Shown piece by piece: positions 45,801 to 55,187 of a stretch of 64,000 bases of DNA; the stretch's first letter is position 1; each line of letters begins with the position of its first letter. Below the pieces are notes generated by a model. That model was given only the letters and a program-made list of their open reading frames with translations, did no database searches and was not told the origin of the DNA. A program made the position numbers and the translations under genes. Origin of the DNA: Monocercomonoides exilis. Lineage: Eukaryota > Preaxostyla > Oxymonadida > Polymastigidae. Where the stretch lies: NCBI GenBank assembly GCA_001643675.2, contig LSRY02000043.1:124001-188000 (forward strand). Direction: 5' to 3'.

Positions 45801-46697
45801 CCCAGTTGCTCCGCTTCTCCATCGTTCCGTTGATTGATGGATGTGTGCGTTTCCAATAGATCTTTGTGAGAAGCTTTCGATCGGCCATGTGCTTTATCTT
45901 TAATTGACGCGACAAAAGTATTCCATTCTTGTTCATGTTCTTTAGTAAGTTTAATGTCTGATTGCTGCCCACGATCTCCAGGCCGTTTCTCTGATTTTTG
46001 GTTTGATGTTATGTTCGGTTCGTTTTGCAGCTGCTTCGTTTTTGTTGAAGATGATCGTTGTTGAAATTCTGATTTTGGTTTTTTGTGGAGTCGTGAAATA
46101 GCTTCTGCTAAACGTGTATTTGTTAAAGATGGATCAGATTCATCATTCAAAGAAGTGGTAAAAGAATCTTTATTCGGTAATCGGGAAGAAGGACGTGTAT
46201 TGGCTCGATTTGTTCCTTCAGGAGAATTTCTATCTGCACTTAATGGTGAAAAACTCGACTCAACTTCGTCTGTAAAAAGAGAGTTTCGAATTTTATATTT
46301 GACAATAATCTGGTATTCAGTTTCTGGTTGTTTTATAAAGTTTATTTCTTTCAAATCGAAAAATAGAAAAGAAACAAGCCATACTTGGATCCAAAGGTTT
46401 ATCTGGACGAAACTCGATTCTATCAAAATCCCCACTACTATCATCAGCCTTAGCAACTGTACGAGTGGTTGTAATTTTCCCGCTAATTGTAATCCACGGC
46501 TTTAATATGTTTACAACTGAAAATTTTATCAATTCATATACTGGGCGAATAAAACGGATCCAAATGGTCAAATCCGTTGAAATATTGCACATGAGAGAGG
46601 TTATGAATGGTGCAGCAGGAGGATATGAGGCAAGAAGCCCAAAATCCCTTGGGTTATCGCGTGGAAGGATAATTTCAAACCGTTTCTTTCCAGGCAT
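39844..46697 (-). CDS. Large pseudokinase protein with an MSP-like segment
   Basis: Four exons: 46385-46697, 45582-46269, 45289-45373 and 39844-45150; introns are 115, 208 and 138 bp in phases 1, 2 and 0. The product is 2,130 residues. An MSP/VAP-like stretch follows residue 363 (FSFKTNNHFISPNAVII). A kinase-fold region begins near 680. It has an alpha-E-like helix, but the catalytic loop reads ILHGALQES where HRDLKPEN is expected (about 778), and the DFG position reads MWGLGRL (about 800), so both catalytic Asp are absent. An insertion of roughly 370 Ser/Asn-rich residues separates this from the subdomain IX-like segment DDINAFGLLLHEIATGK (about 1174). A Lys/Glu/Arg coiled coil follows near 1265-1315, then a long disordered tail. 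No membrane span or signal peptide is seen. It is possibly a scaffold; function unknown. Its start is 21 bp from that of the divergent gene. The stop is TGA. Confidence 0.75.
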
Positions 46698-46718
46698 CAC
46701 GCATAAAGGTATAGATCA

Positions 46719-47743
46719 ATGTTATCAGAAGATACCGATTTTTCGGAAGAAGAAGAAGAAGAAAGCGGGGAAGAAAATAAAAAAACATCTTTAAAAGATT
46801 TTACAAACGAAATTTTAAAGTTGGATAATTTTGATGATTTGGCAGAATTGTTGGAGGAAAATCTTGACCATGAGTGTGTTTTTCTAAGATAATTGAATGT
46901 TTTTGTGCTGTAATACAACATTTCGAATTTCCTTTAGAGGACTTGCATCGGCATTGCTTAGAACCATTACGATGTTGCCTGTTCGACTGAAATGTTTGTT
47001 TTTTTATTTTAGTTTTTCTTGTTTATTTAACATTTCTAAAGGCTCTCCATTTATTTTACAGACGTCGGATGAAGTATAAATTATAAATTCTTTGTGATAT
47101 TGAAATGATTTTTGTCTTTCATAATTGAAGCCTTTGATCAAGCCAGAAAGTTCATTGTATAAAGTACTTGTTGCGGCTACCAGCGATTGTCTGTTGGCAG
47201 GAGATGCATTTGATGCAATTTATACAATATTATCATTTCACCCATCTGATTCAAAGCAATTTCACGGTTTGCATTCTTTTGTTTTGTTTTGTTAAATTTT
47301 TTGGTTTTGTTTTTAGTAATGCAGAACGCTTTTGTCGAGGCAGAAGTTATTGAAAATGCATTTTCTTGTTTGGAGGAGAACTTTTTAATTAACTATGCCC
47401 CATCTGAGCAGGCTGAATTGGTTGGTTCTATTGTTGACACACTTTCTATTGTTTTAGAAAATAATGGTATAACATTTGATGATATTAAATTTTTATACTT
47501 TATTTTTTATTTTAAAAATCAGAATCTGCTCTTTCGAAATTTTTAGAAAAAATGCAGTTGAATTCTCCTTTTGAAAGCATTATCAAATCTCCAGATTTGT
47601 CAGATTTTGCATGTTCTTCTGCCACATCTTCAACATCTTCTTCTTCACAATGTAATTTCCATGTTTCATCATTCCTTGATGAAAGCGTGAAAGAAGATAT
47701 ATTATCGTTGATAAAGCTTGCGTCAGAGCAAATGAAGCATTGA
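46719..47743 (+). CDS. Unrecognised helical protein, six exons (249 aa)
   Basis: Exons: 46719-46873, 46938-46993, 47042-47073, 47131-47266, 47317-47466 and 47523-47743. Introns are 48-64 bp, in phases 2, 1, 0, 1 and 1. The frame closes exactly to 249 residues and TGA. The N-terminus is acidic (DFSEEEEEESGEEN). The rest looks like amphipathic helices (LLRTITMLPVRLK, DAIYTILSFHPSD, LVGSIVDTLSIVLEN), perhaps HEAT-like, with a Ser-rich loop near the end. Exon 3 is only 32 nt. No signal peptide or membrane span is seen. I do not recognise the family. Confidence 0.7.
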
Positions 47744-48964
47744 ATCAATAATTTTGCATTTATTCATGCTCGAATTTTTCAGATATTCCAGTGCGAATCA
47801 CATCTTTGAATGTTCTGCTTTCGTGCTGCATATTAATTATTGATAAATCAAAATGCTATCATAGCGATTGATTTTGAATGCAGAAATTTACAAGTTATTC
47901 CTTTTATTGTAAATAATCTGACAAATAGTGACAAAAAATTTTTATTGAAATGACTCTAATTGAGAAAGTATTTCCGCAAGGCAAAGACATTGAGATTTGC
48001 GTAAATTGTCAATTTCAGAAATTCATATCAGCACTAATTTACACTATTGCACATTTTAACTGTTCTGCGCCTTTTTTATTGAGATTTTGAATTTTTCTAT
48101 TTTGCCATAGTTACTCATTTTCAAATTTAAAGTTAGAAACTTTTTTTTTTCATTTTTGAGGAAATGCGAAAGTTTCTGGTTTTTAATAATCGCCTGTTAT
48201 TGATGGTTTTTTCATCCATTCTATTTTTGAAAAAGAATTTTTTCTATTCAAATACACCAAAATTAATTCAAAATCAGAATTCTTGTTCTTGAAGCATTCA
48301 TTTTTCTATTCAAATCAAAAACTTTACTGATTTTCATAGGAAAATAAATTCTTCAAAGCAATTCAAAAATTGAATATTAATAAATAAACAAAAACAAAAT
48401 TTCCACCTTTTTCTCTTTTTGTTTTTTAATGTCAATTAAACTGTTTCAAGTGTCCAGAGTTTTGTTTCTAACAATACCAAAATCACTGTAATAAATTAAG
48501 TCAAGAACAAAATGTTAGAAAACTGAAAGAAAAACAAACGAAAAAAGATATATCATTGCAAAAATATATTGTAACAAGTATATTGTGAATTATGAGGATA
48601 ATGACGTATACACATTTTGATATGAAGCATTTCGAATATTTGAAGTGAAAGAACGAAAAAAATAGATTAGTATCTTTTAAGTGAAGCCAGAAATATTTTG
48701 AATGATGTAAATATCATAAATTTCTGATATAAACAATAAGTTTTTATATAAAACAATTAAAATATTGATAGGTGTGACTAAGAGTAACAACGTGATTGAT
48801 TCTCAATTATCACAAATACAGAATTCTTAATCTGTTTAAAATAATTATGAGAATATGAGAAAAAGAAGCAATTTTCATTTTTTGGAGAAAAAGAAATGGA
48901 AGAAAAAAAATGGCTACAGAAGATTCAGCAAGCATAGTCATTAATTACATTAGCAATCCTCAGC
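47744..48964. other. 1.2-kb AT-rich convergent intergenic region
   Basis: No open frame of gene-like composition, no RNA signature and no clear repeat. It is the longest gene-poor stretch among the packed genes between 30 and 59 kb. Confidence 0.5.
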
Positions 48965-51900
48965 TCAAAAAATTGACTCACCAAAGCCGACTCTATCTCT
49001 TGAGAGTGCAAACGGTGAAGTCGGTGAAATCGGCATGGGTGTTGTGCGAGGAGGAGAATGAGGCGATTGAGGAAGCGAGAACGAAAGGGACAGCGACGAA
49101 GGCACAGTTGGGGGAACAGGCGGTGGTGTGCTTCTGCGGGCGTGGTGAGGCGATGCAGAGGGAAGTGGAGACTGAGTCAAAATATGCGGATGAGAGCTGA
49201 CGAGTGAGGGACGGCTTGAGAATGTGGCAGCATTCAGCGATTGAGAAAGGTTGTCATCTGTGTAGGAATCAAGTGGAGAAGCGCTGTTTGCAATCTGATT
49301 GCTTCCTTTTGTTGATGCTGGTAAATCAACATTGCCTGCTTCTGTAGCAGAGCGAAAAGAAGAATGAGAAGAAGGAGGGTGACTCAGCAGTACAGAAGAT
49401 GACTGAGAAGAATGAATGCTTGATGCCATCGAAGGCGATGATGTGGGCGACAGGCGCGGAGGAAGTGTTGATGTGAGAGAAATCTGTCTGGATGAGCTGG
49501 GAACAGAGGCAGTCGGCTGTTTGGATGAAGGCGCAGCGAAAGAAGATGGATGATGTGAAGGATTTGAATTAGACTCATTCGACACATTTTCTGAAGAATT
49601 GGAAGCAGAAGGGGAAGAAAAAGAAGGTGTAAGAGAAAATGACGAGGAAGTTGGGAGGCGTAGAGAAGAAGAAGAAGAAGAAGAAGAAGAAGAAGAAGGA
49701 TTGTCAGATAAATCACGCGAATTTGAAGTTGAGCGAGAAGTGGGTAATTGTGAAGGTGGGCTCATTGAAGAGACACGAGGCGAATTCGAAGTGAATACAG
49801 ACCTGTTTGGCTGTTGAGTCACTACTCCTCCTGAAGATGATGAAGAAGAAGAAGCAGAGAAAACAGAAGCAGCCGAAGAAGGTCGATGCTCAGCTGGAAT
49901 TTCATTGCCGTTCGCGTTTGTTTCAGTTGCAAAGCCTTCTTCTGTTCCAGCTGAGCCCAATGGAATGCCCTTCGATAAGGAACGGCTCAAAGAAGGCGAA
50001 GAGCGCGACACGCCAGTCATCATGGATTCCCTAATAACATCTTCTCTTGTGCGAGTTAAATGCTGGTTAGGTGATGAAACAAACACGATTCGGTTTGTTT
50101 GCGTCTGAGGATTGCGGGAGAAAGTATATGAAAATGGGAAAGCAGCAGAAGAAGAAGGAGAAGAAGAAGATGATGATGACGATGACGATGATGATTGCAT
50201 AAAGCCAGTTGGTTGCTTGACGTTGATGTTTGAAGTACTTTCTTGGAAAAGCGGGGAAACATCCGGAGTTGCTGAAGGAGGGGAGGAAACAAGGGCAGAG
50301 GGCGATGCAATGACGAAAGGAGAGGTACGCCCAAACAGAGGGGATTGTGTGACATGAGACTGGGGGCTCATCGGAATGGAAGTGGAAGATCCGGATGATG
50401 CATTAAAAGCAGCAGCAGTAGCAGAAGAAGAAGATGATGGTGAAAGATAAGGTGATATATTCTGACGGTTTGCTTGATTCATTGAACGTTGTGTCTGAGA
50501 AAGCTGGGCATACGTTTTGGGGCGGCGCACAGGCGCAACAGCCGCTTCGGGGATGATCAGAAGATTTTGTGCCATCATTTTTGAAGGAGAGGAAGAAATG
50601 GCAGTTTTCTTTGTGGAGGAAGATCGCATCGTTGCTGTGCTTCCGATGGTTGCTGCAAGAGGTGCTTCAGCAGGCTGCTGCTGAGAAGAATGTGAGGATC
50701 GCGTTCTTGTAAGAGAAGGGGAAGGCGATAAAGGCTTGAATCTTGAAGAAGGAGAACTGAGGGGATGAGATGAAGGAGAAGAGAAAGAAGACGGCTGGTG
50801 CTGTTGCTGAGATCTGTCAGAGACAGCAGAATTAATTCCAGAATCGCTGCTTGGACGTGTCTCTGGCTGGAGAGGAGTTGAAAGAGAGAAATGCGTTGGA
50901 TTGGCTTCGTTTCTTTTCAAATAAGTTGTTTGATGATTCATTTCTTCATCTTGTTGATTGGCATTTTTTTCATTCTGTTCAACTTGAGTTTCTAACTTCT
51001 CATTCCCCTCTTCTTTTTCAACTTTATTCATTTCCATTTCTGTCCCTTCTTGTTGTCTTGTTTCTGCAGCATTCAGATTCAATTCTTTCTGTTGATCGCT
51101 GCCATCACCCTCTATTCTGTAGTACTTTTCATCATTTTCAATATCTTTGCTTCTTTCTTCTTCTCCAAAATCGTCATTTTGATAATCTGTCATATGCATA
51201 CCGTTGTTGTTAAATAGCTGCTCATCTTCCTCCCCTTTTTCTTTTCTTTCATTTTCCTCTTCTTCAAGCTCTTTCTGGTACTCTTCTTCATTTCTTCTTT
51301 TTTCCTCCTCTTCTCTTTCTTGCTCAAGCTGCATTCGCATTTCCATTTCTTCTCTTTCTCTTTCTCTTTCTGCCTCTCTCTCTCTTTCTTCTGCCTCTTT
51401 CTCTTCTTCTCTCTGTCTCCTCCTCTCAAAAATCTTCATTCTTTTGCGTTGCATCTTTTTGCGATATTTCGTGTTGTCCTTCTGCAAATAGCCGCGTTCT
51501 TCGGCAAACACAACTTCTGACAATGGGCAGCAGTATGGATTGATTGCCTCTTCGTCTGTCAGCGAAGACGACGAAGAAGAAGATGATGAAATGGAAGAAG
51601 ATGACAAAGAGGACGAAGAAAGAGAATCTGAATCTGAATCAGCTGTGGCTGAATTATCAGGCAAAGGCGAAGGCGTGTCCAGCAAATCTGATGCTCTTGC
51701 TTCTTCCTCTTCTTCGCTTCCAGCTTCTTCAGAAGTTCGTTCGTGCATTTTCATTTTTTCCATCTTCCTTTCTTGTTTTTCGATCATCTTTGCTTCTCTT
51801 CTTTTCTCCCGTTCGGTTCTTCGCATTTCTTTTGCCTTCCTCCGCTTCCCTTTCTCTCTCCAATACCTCGCTTTCTCCTCTGCCTCTTTCAACCGTCTTT

Positions 51901-53107
51901 CGTAGGCTGCTTTCACAGCTAGCAGCTTCTCCTCTGCAGTCATAGCATCGATCCGCACTTTTTCTGCAGGTGTAGGAGCCTGTTTTGAATGTGCTGAAGC
52001 TGAATCTACCTGCTTGTGTGAATGAGAATGTGAGTGTGGAGAAGAATGAAGAGATGCTTGAGAATGAGAACGTGAATGACTGTGTGAATGAGAATGAGTA
52101 TGAGCATGTGAATGAGCATGTGAATGAGACGGAGTACGAGATGAATCTTGAGAAGAAGAAGATGGTGAATGAGGAGGCGAATGCGAGTGATGAGAGGAAT
52201 GACATGAAAGAGACGGAGATTTGAGTAATCTTTGAGAAGCAGAGGTTGGAGGCTGCGTGTTAAAATCTGAAAACGGAAAATTTGAAGGAGAACTTTGTTT
52301 TTGTGAATGAATAGACTCCTTTGATGACAAATGAGCTTTGCCATTCAGGGATGAATGAGACGACTTGTTATAATCCATATCGATGGAAGTTCTTTGTTTA
52401 GTTTCCAAAGTATTGCTTTCGCCATCTAACTGCGACGAACGATGTTCCGCTGAAACATTATCATGCTCACTTCTCTGAGATTTAGAGAGAGATGCATATG
52501 AACGATGATGTTCCAAGCTTCCTTCATGTACCATCTCTGAATCATGACTTTTATGAGATGATGGAAATGATAGTGTTGGGGAAGATAACAATTGGTTTCG
52601 TGAATCATTCTTAGCTTTGGCAATTGAAGATTTATGTGTCGAAGACAAATTTTCACTAAACGTTTTGGTTTGCTTGTCAGCTGATTTTGATTGTGATGTT
52701 GAAGATAAACTCTGACTCTTCATTGTTTGAGATAGCTTGGGATTTTTTGGCTTTGTCGGAGAAACAACACGCTTTGCTGGCAGATACATAAGTGGCTTTG
52801 CAAATGGTGAGCGAGGAAGTGAAACAAATACACCGCTTGTCTTTTTCACAAGTCTGGATGGAAGAGGCTTTGAAGACGCGAGTGCAGTTGAACCTTCAAT
52901 TACTAAAATATTTGGAAGTGGTTGGGGAATAAGCGTATGTAATGGAGAAGAGGGTTGTTCTTTTTCCTGTCTTCTTTTTGGAGAAGAAGAAGAAAATAAA
53001 TTATCGTGAGTATTTTCTGTGTAAGAAGAATATGATGCAGTACTCTTTTGGGAAGAAAGTGTCCTCCCAATTGTTCTTGGCATCACAGCTCGGAGAGGAC
53101 TCTGCAT
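48965..53107 (-). CDS. Large Ser-rich and coiled-coil protein, single exon (1,380 aa)
   Basis: The start is the ATG at 53105-53107. The N-terminal third is Ser/Lys-rich and basic, then a His/Ser dipeptide-like tract (SHSHAHSHAHTHSHSHSHS). Two highly charged coiled-coil segments follow, one around MTAEEKLLAVKAAYERR and one rich in Glu/Arg (RRRQREEEKEAEEREREAE). Between and after them are Ser/Asp and Ser/Pro low-complexity regions. No catalytic domain, membrane span or signal peptide is visible, and I cannot name a family. Possibly a cytoskeletal or scaffold protein; this is a guess from composition. A short frame antisense to its 3' end (48910-49200) is treated as a shadow. The stop is TGA. 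Confidence 0.75.
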   Translation of the reverse strand: MQSPLRAVMPRTIGRTLSSQKSTASYSSYTENTHDNLFSSSSPKRRQEKEQPSSPLHTLIPQPLPNILVIEGSTALASSKPLPSRLVKKTSGVFVSLPRSPFAKPLMYLPAKRVVSPTKPKNPKLSQTMKSQSLSSTSQSKSADKQTKTFSENLSSTHKSSIAKAKNDSRNQLLSSPTLSFPSSHKSHDSEMVHEGSLEHHRSYASLSKSQRSEHDNVSAEHRSSQLDGESNTLETKQRTSIDMDYNKSSHSSLNGKAHLSSKESIHSQKQSSPSNFPFSDFNTQPPTSASQRLLKSPSLSCHSSHHSHSPPHSPSSSSQDSSRTPSHSHAHSHAHTHSHSHSHSRSHSQASLHSSPHSHSHSHKQVDSASAHSKQAPTPAEKVRIDAMTAEEKLLAVKAAYERRLKEAEEKARYWREKGKRRKAKEMRRTEREKRREAKMIEKQERKMEKMKMHERTSEEAGSEEEEEARASDLLDTPSPLPDNSATADSDSDSLSSSSLSSSSISSSSSSSSSLTDEEAINPYCCPLSEVVFAEERGYLQKDNTKYRKKMQRKRMKIFERRRQREEEKEAEEREREAEREREREEMEMRMQLEQEREEEEKRRNEEEYQKELEEEENERKEKGEEDEQLFNNNGMHMTDYQNDDFGEEERSKDIENDEKYYRIEGDGSDQQKELNLNAAETRQQEGTEMEMNKVEKEEGNEKLETQVEQNEKNANQQDEEMNHQTTYLKRNEANPTHFSLSTPLQPETRPSSDSGINSAVSDRSQQQHQPSSFSSPSSHPLSSPSSRFKPLSPSPSLTRTRSSHSSQQQPAEAPLAATIGSTATMRSSSTKKTAISSSPSKMMAQNLLIIPEAAVAPVRRPKTYAQLSQTQRSMNQANRQNISPYLSPSSSSSATAAAFNASSGSSTSIPMSPQSHVTQSPLFGRTSPFVIASPSALVSSPPSATPDVSPLFQESTSNINVKQPTGFMQSSSSSSSSSSSSPSSSAAFPFSYTFSRNPQTQTNRIVFVSSPNQHLTRTREDVIRESMMTGVSRSSPSLSRSLSKGIPLGSAGTEEGFATETNANGNEIPAEHRPSSAASVFSASSSSSSSGGVVTQQPNRSVFTSNSPRVSSMSPPSQLPTSRSTSNSRDLSDNPSSSSSSSSSSSLRLPTSSSFSLTPSFSSPSASNSSENVSNESNSNPSHHPSSFAAPSSKQPTASVPSSSRQISLTSTLPPRLSPTSSPSMASSIHSSQSSSVLLSHPPSSHSSFRSATEAGNVDLPASTKGSNQIANSASPLDSYTDDNLSQSLNAATFSSRPSLVSSHPHILTQSPLPSASPHHARRSTPPPVPPTVPSSLSLSFSLPQSPHSPPRTTPMPISPTSPFALSRDRVGFGESIF

Positions 53108-53229
53108 CACTTTTATAAATTGTATTCCTCAAAAATCAAATTTGAAAATGTGATCCAAAATGTATTACTTCTTTTATCTCTTTTGAAAGTTTTTATATTG
53201 GGAATTTTTTATTATTTCAATTTTGCGCA

Positions 53230-53910
53230 ATGTCCGAGACTCGGACAGTACATCCGAGCCCTTTGCCAAGGCTAAGTCCAGTGAAAACTACTTTATTGAT
53301 AGCAAGAGGATTAGAACATCTTCTGGAAGTTGAGCCTGATGCCCCGATATTCAACCGATTGAGCTCATATTCTGTTCTTCTGCACAATAAGGAGCTCGTT
53401 GCTCTTCATCTTCGAGGTGGAATAGATAAATTACGTTCTGAAGTTGATAGTTCAAGTGATTCTTCATCTGATGATTCCAGTGTTTGCACGATTATTGATG
53501 GAGGGGAAGAATCCATAAGATGGCGAGCCCCAGAAGTTCAAAGCGATACGCCTCCATCAATAGAAGCAGCAATTTTCAGTTTAGCTACAATTTTTTGGGA
53601 AATGTTGACAAACGAAATACCCTTTGGTGAAGTTGATGCAGCAACGGCAGGCGCGAGAATTCAGCAAGGAGAAAGACCATCTTTGGACAGATTCCCAGCT
53701 CATCCTTTAACAAATTTAATTCAACGTTGTTGGTCTCACGAACCATCAGAAAGACCTTCAGTTCAGGAGTTTATCTTTGAACTCGAACAATTTCGTCCTC
53801 CGACTCCAGATGTTGTTTCATCAGTTGAATCGGATGACTCCTCATCAACTTCAATAAGAGTTGATATTTCAACTGCGGAGGAAGATGAAGAGGAAGAAGA
53901 AGAAGAGTAA
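53230..53910 (+). CDS. Stand-alone pseudokinase C-lobe protein (226 aa)
   Basis: A short single-exon gene matching only the cytoplasmic module of the receptor-like family in this window. In order it shows an alpha-E-like helix (LLIARGLEHLLEVE), a strand pair (YSVLLHNKELVALHL), a Ser/Asp loop, the APE-like motif RWRAPEV (residues 97-103), a subdomain IX-like helix (FSLATIFWEMLTNEIPFG) and the subdomain XI-like RPSVQEF. It ends in a Glu run. There is no N-lobe, HRD or DFG, so no phosphotransfer is expected. No signal peptide or membrane span. The same order of elements occurs in the tails of the genes at 11542-17910 and 20895-29126. It could be a soluble partner or decoy of those tails (inference). 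The start ATG is 122 bp from the divergent gene. The stop is TAA. Confidence 0.8.
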   Translation: MSETRTVHPSPLPRLSPVKTTLLIARGLEHLLEVEPDAPIFNRLSSYSVLLHNKELVALHLRGGIDKLRSEVDSSSDSSSDDSSVCTIIDGGEESIRWRAPEVQSDTPPSIEAAIFSLATIFWEMLTNEIPFGEVDAATAGARIQQGERPSLDRFPAHPLTNLIQRCWSHEPSERPSVQEFIFELEQFRPPTPDVVSSVESDDSSSTSIRVDISTAEEDEEEEEEE

Positions 53911-54098
53911 TTATTTAAACATTATGTAATTATTTTCTTTGCTCGCTTTTTGATTTTATTTTTGTTTCATGAGCATATTAAATAAGGAAAAACACAAACA
54001 CTCGTAAAGGTGAAATGAATAAAGCAAACATCAATCGTAATTTGTGTGAAGCAAAAGCATTGAAAGAAAGATTGTTTTACAGATGAAATATCAAATAT

Positions 54099-55111
54099 TT
54101 ATGATCTGCCTTCTGGCTTTGTGAACTCAGCTTTTTCGACCTTGAACTTCCCATCTGAAGTAGTCTTGTACACATATACAGTGACTTTATATCCCTGGAT
54201 ATCCATAAGAACGAACGATGCCATCGTGTCTCTGCAAATTTTGATTGTTCAATAATGATAACCAAAAATTCACATTCATTAATAAAATACAATAAACAGG
54301 ATACCATACAACAAAAAATGCATCGATATTTTTTAAAAATAAAAATAAAAAATAAAGCTAAACCCATCTCCTATAACTGAATATGCTCCTGTGATTGATC
54401 CAGGATTAATGACAAATCTACTTTCCAGCTCATATGCCTGAAACTCTATAATGAAAGAAAATCAAACAATTATAAAGAATACAAAATAAATCAAAGTGCA
54501 TTATAATTTTGTTGAAAAAAACTAAAACAAACGATGTGTATGTCCAGTAACCAATATATCACAATCAAGACGACGTTGAGCAATTCCAATTGCATCTGGA
54601 TCACTATTTAAGTTTATTTGCATATAAGTACATGAAAGAAAAATGTGTTGAAAATTTTGAAATTCAAACCCCCATGGCACAATTTGATGCCCATGGATCA
54701 TTCCAATTTTGAATGATCCAATTGTTACAACTTTTTCTTCTGGATATCCCAAGCTTGTCTGTCAAAGATTAATAAAAAGAAAATGAAAGTAATTTTCAAT
54801 TTCATATAAAAAATGTCTAGCGGTCCAAACATCATCAAAGTCACCTCTTACAACATGAACATCATTAGAAAGAGTTTTCAAGTAATCAAATGTTTCCTTT
54901 GTGCATAAATTTCCTGTGCAAAGAACATGTTGAATTTTCCCAGGAACTAGAAGTGTTTTAAAACGAGCTGGAATATCAATTGCTCTGTGAGGAATATGAA
55001 AATCACCGCAGACAAGGACAAGCTAATTTTACCAAACAAAAATATATTAATTTTAAAATATATATGTACATAAAATATCTGGCAAACGAGCTTTGAACGA
55101 GGGTCAGACAT
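54099..55111 (-). CDS. VPS29: Retromer subunit VPS29
   Basis: Six exons: 55088-55111, 54831-55022, 54670-54758, 54533-54603, 54364-54445 and 54231 down to 54099. Introns are in phases 0, 0, 2, 1 and 2. The product is 196 residues (human 182). VPS29 has a metallophosphoesterase fold without known strong phosphatase activity; it binds VPS35 in the retromer, which recycles cargo from endosomes. The fold's metal-site motifs are all present: [32 protein letters not shown] and [13 protein letters not shown] and FVLMDIQ also match the family. The first exon codes only eight residues, and four of the five donors are GTTTG. A single-frame look at the genomic DNA shows only fragments. The stop is TAA. 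Confidence 0.95.
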
Positions 55112-55187
55112 TCTTTTCTCAAACAAAAAGATCTAATATACCGCTATAAATGTCTTTTGATCAAAAAAGTTATAATTTGTGTTAAAA

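Noticed and set aside
48910-49200. 96-codon + strand frame
   Set aside because: It overlaps the 3' end of the 1,380-residue minus-strand gene, whose frame is far longer and has coding composition.
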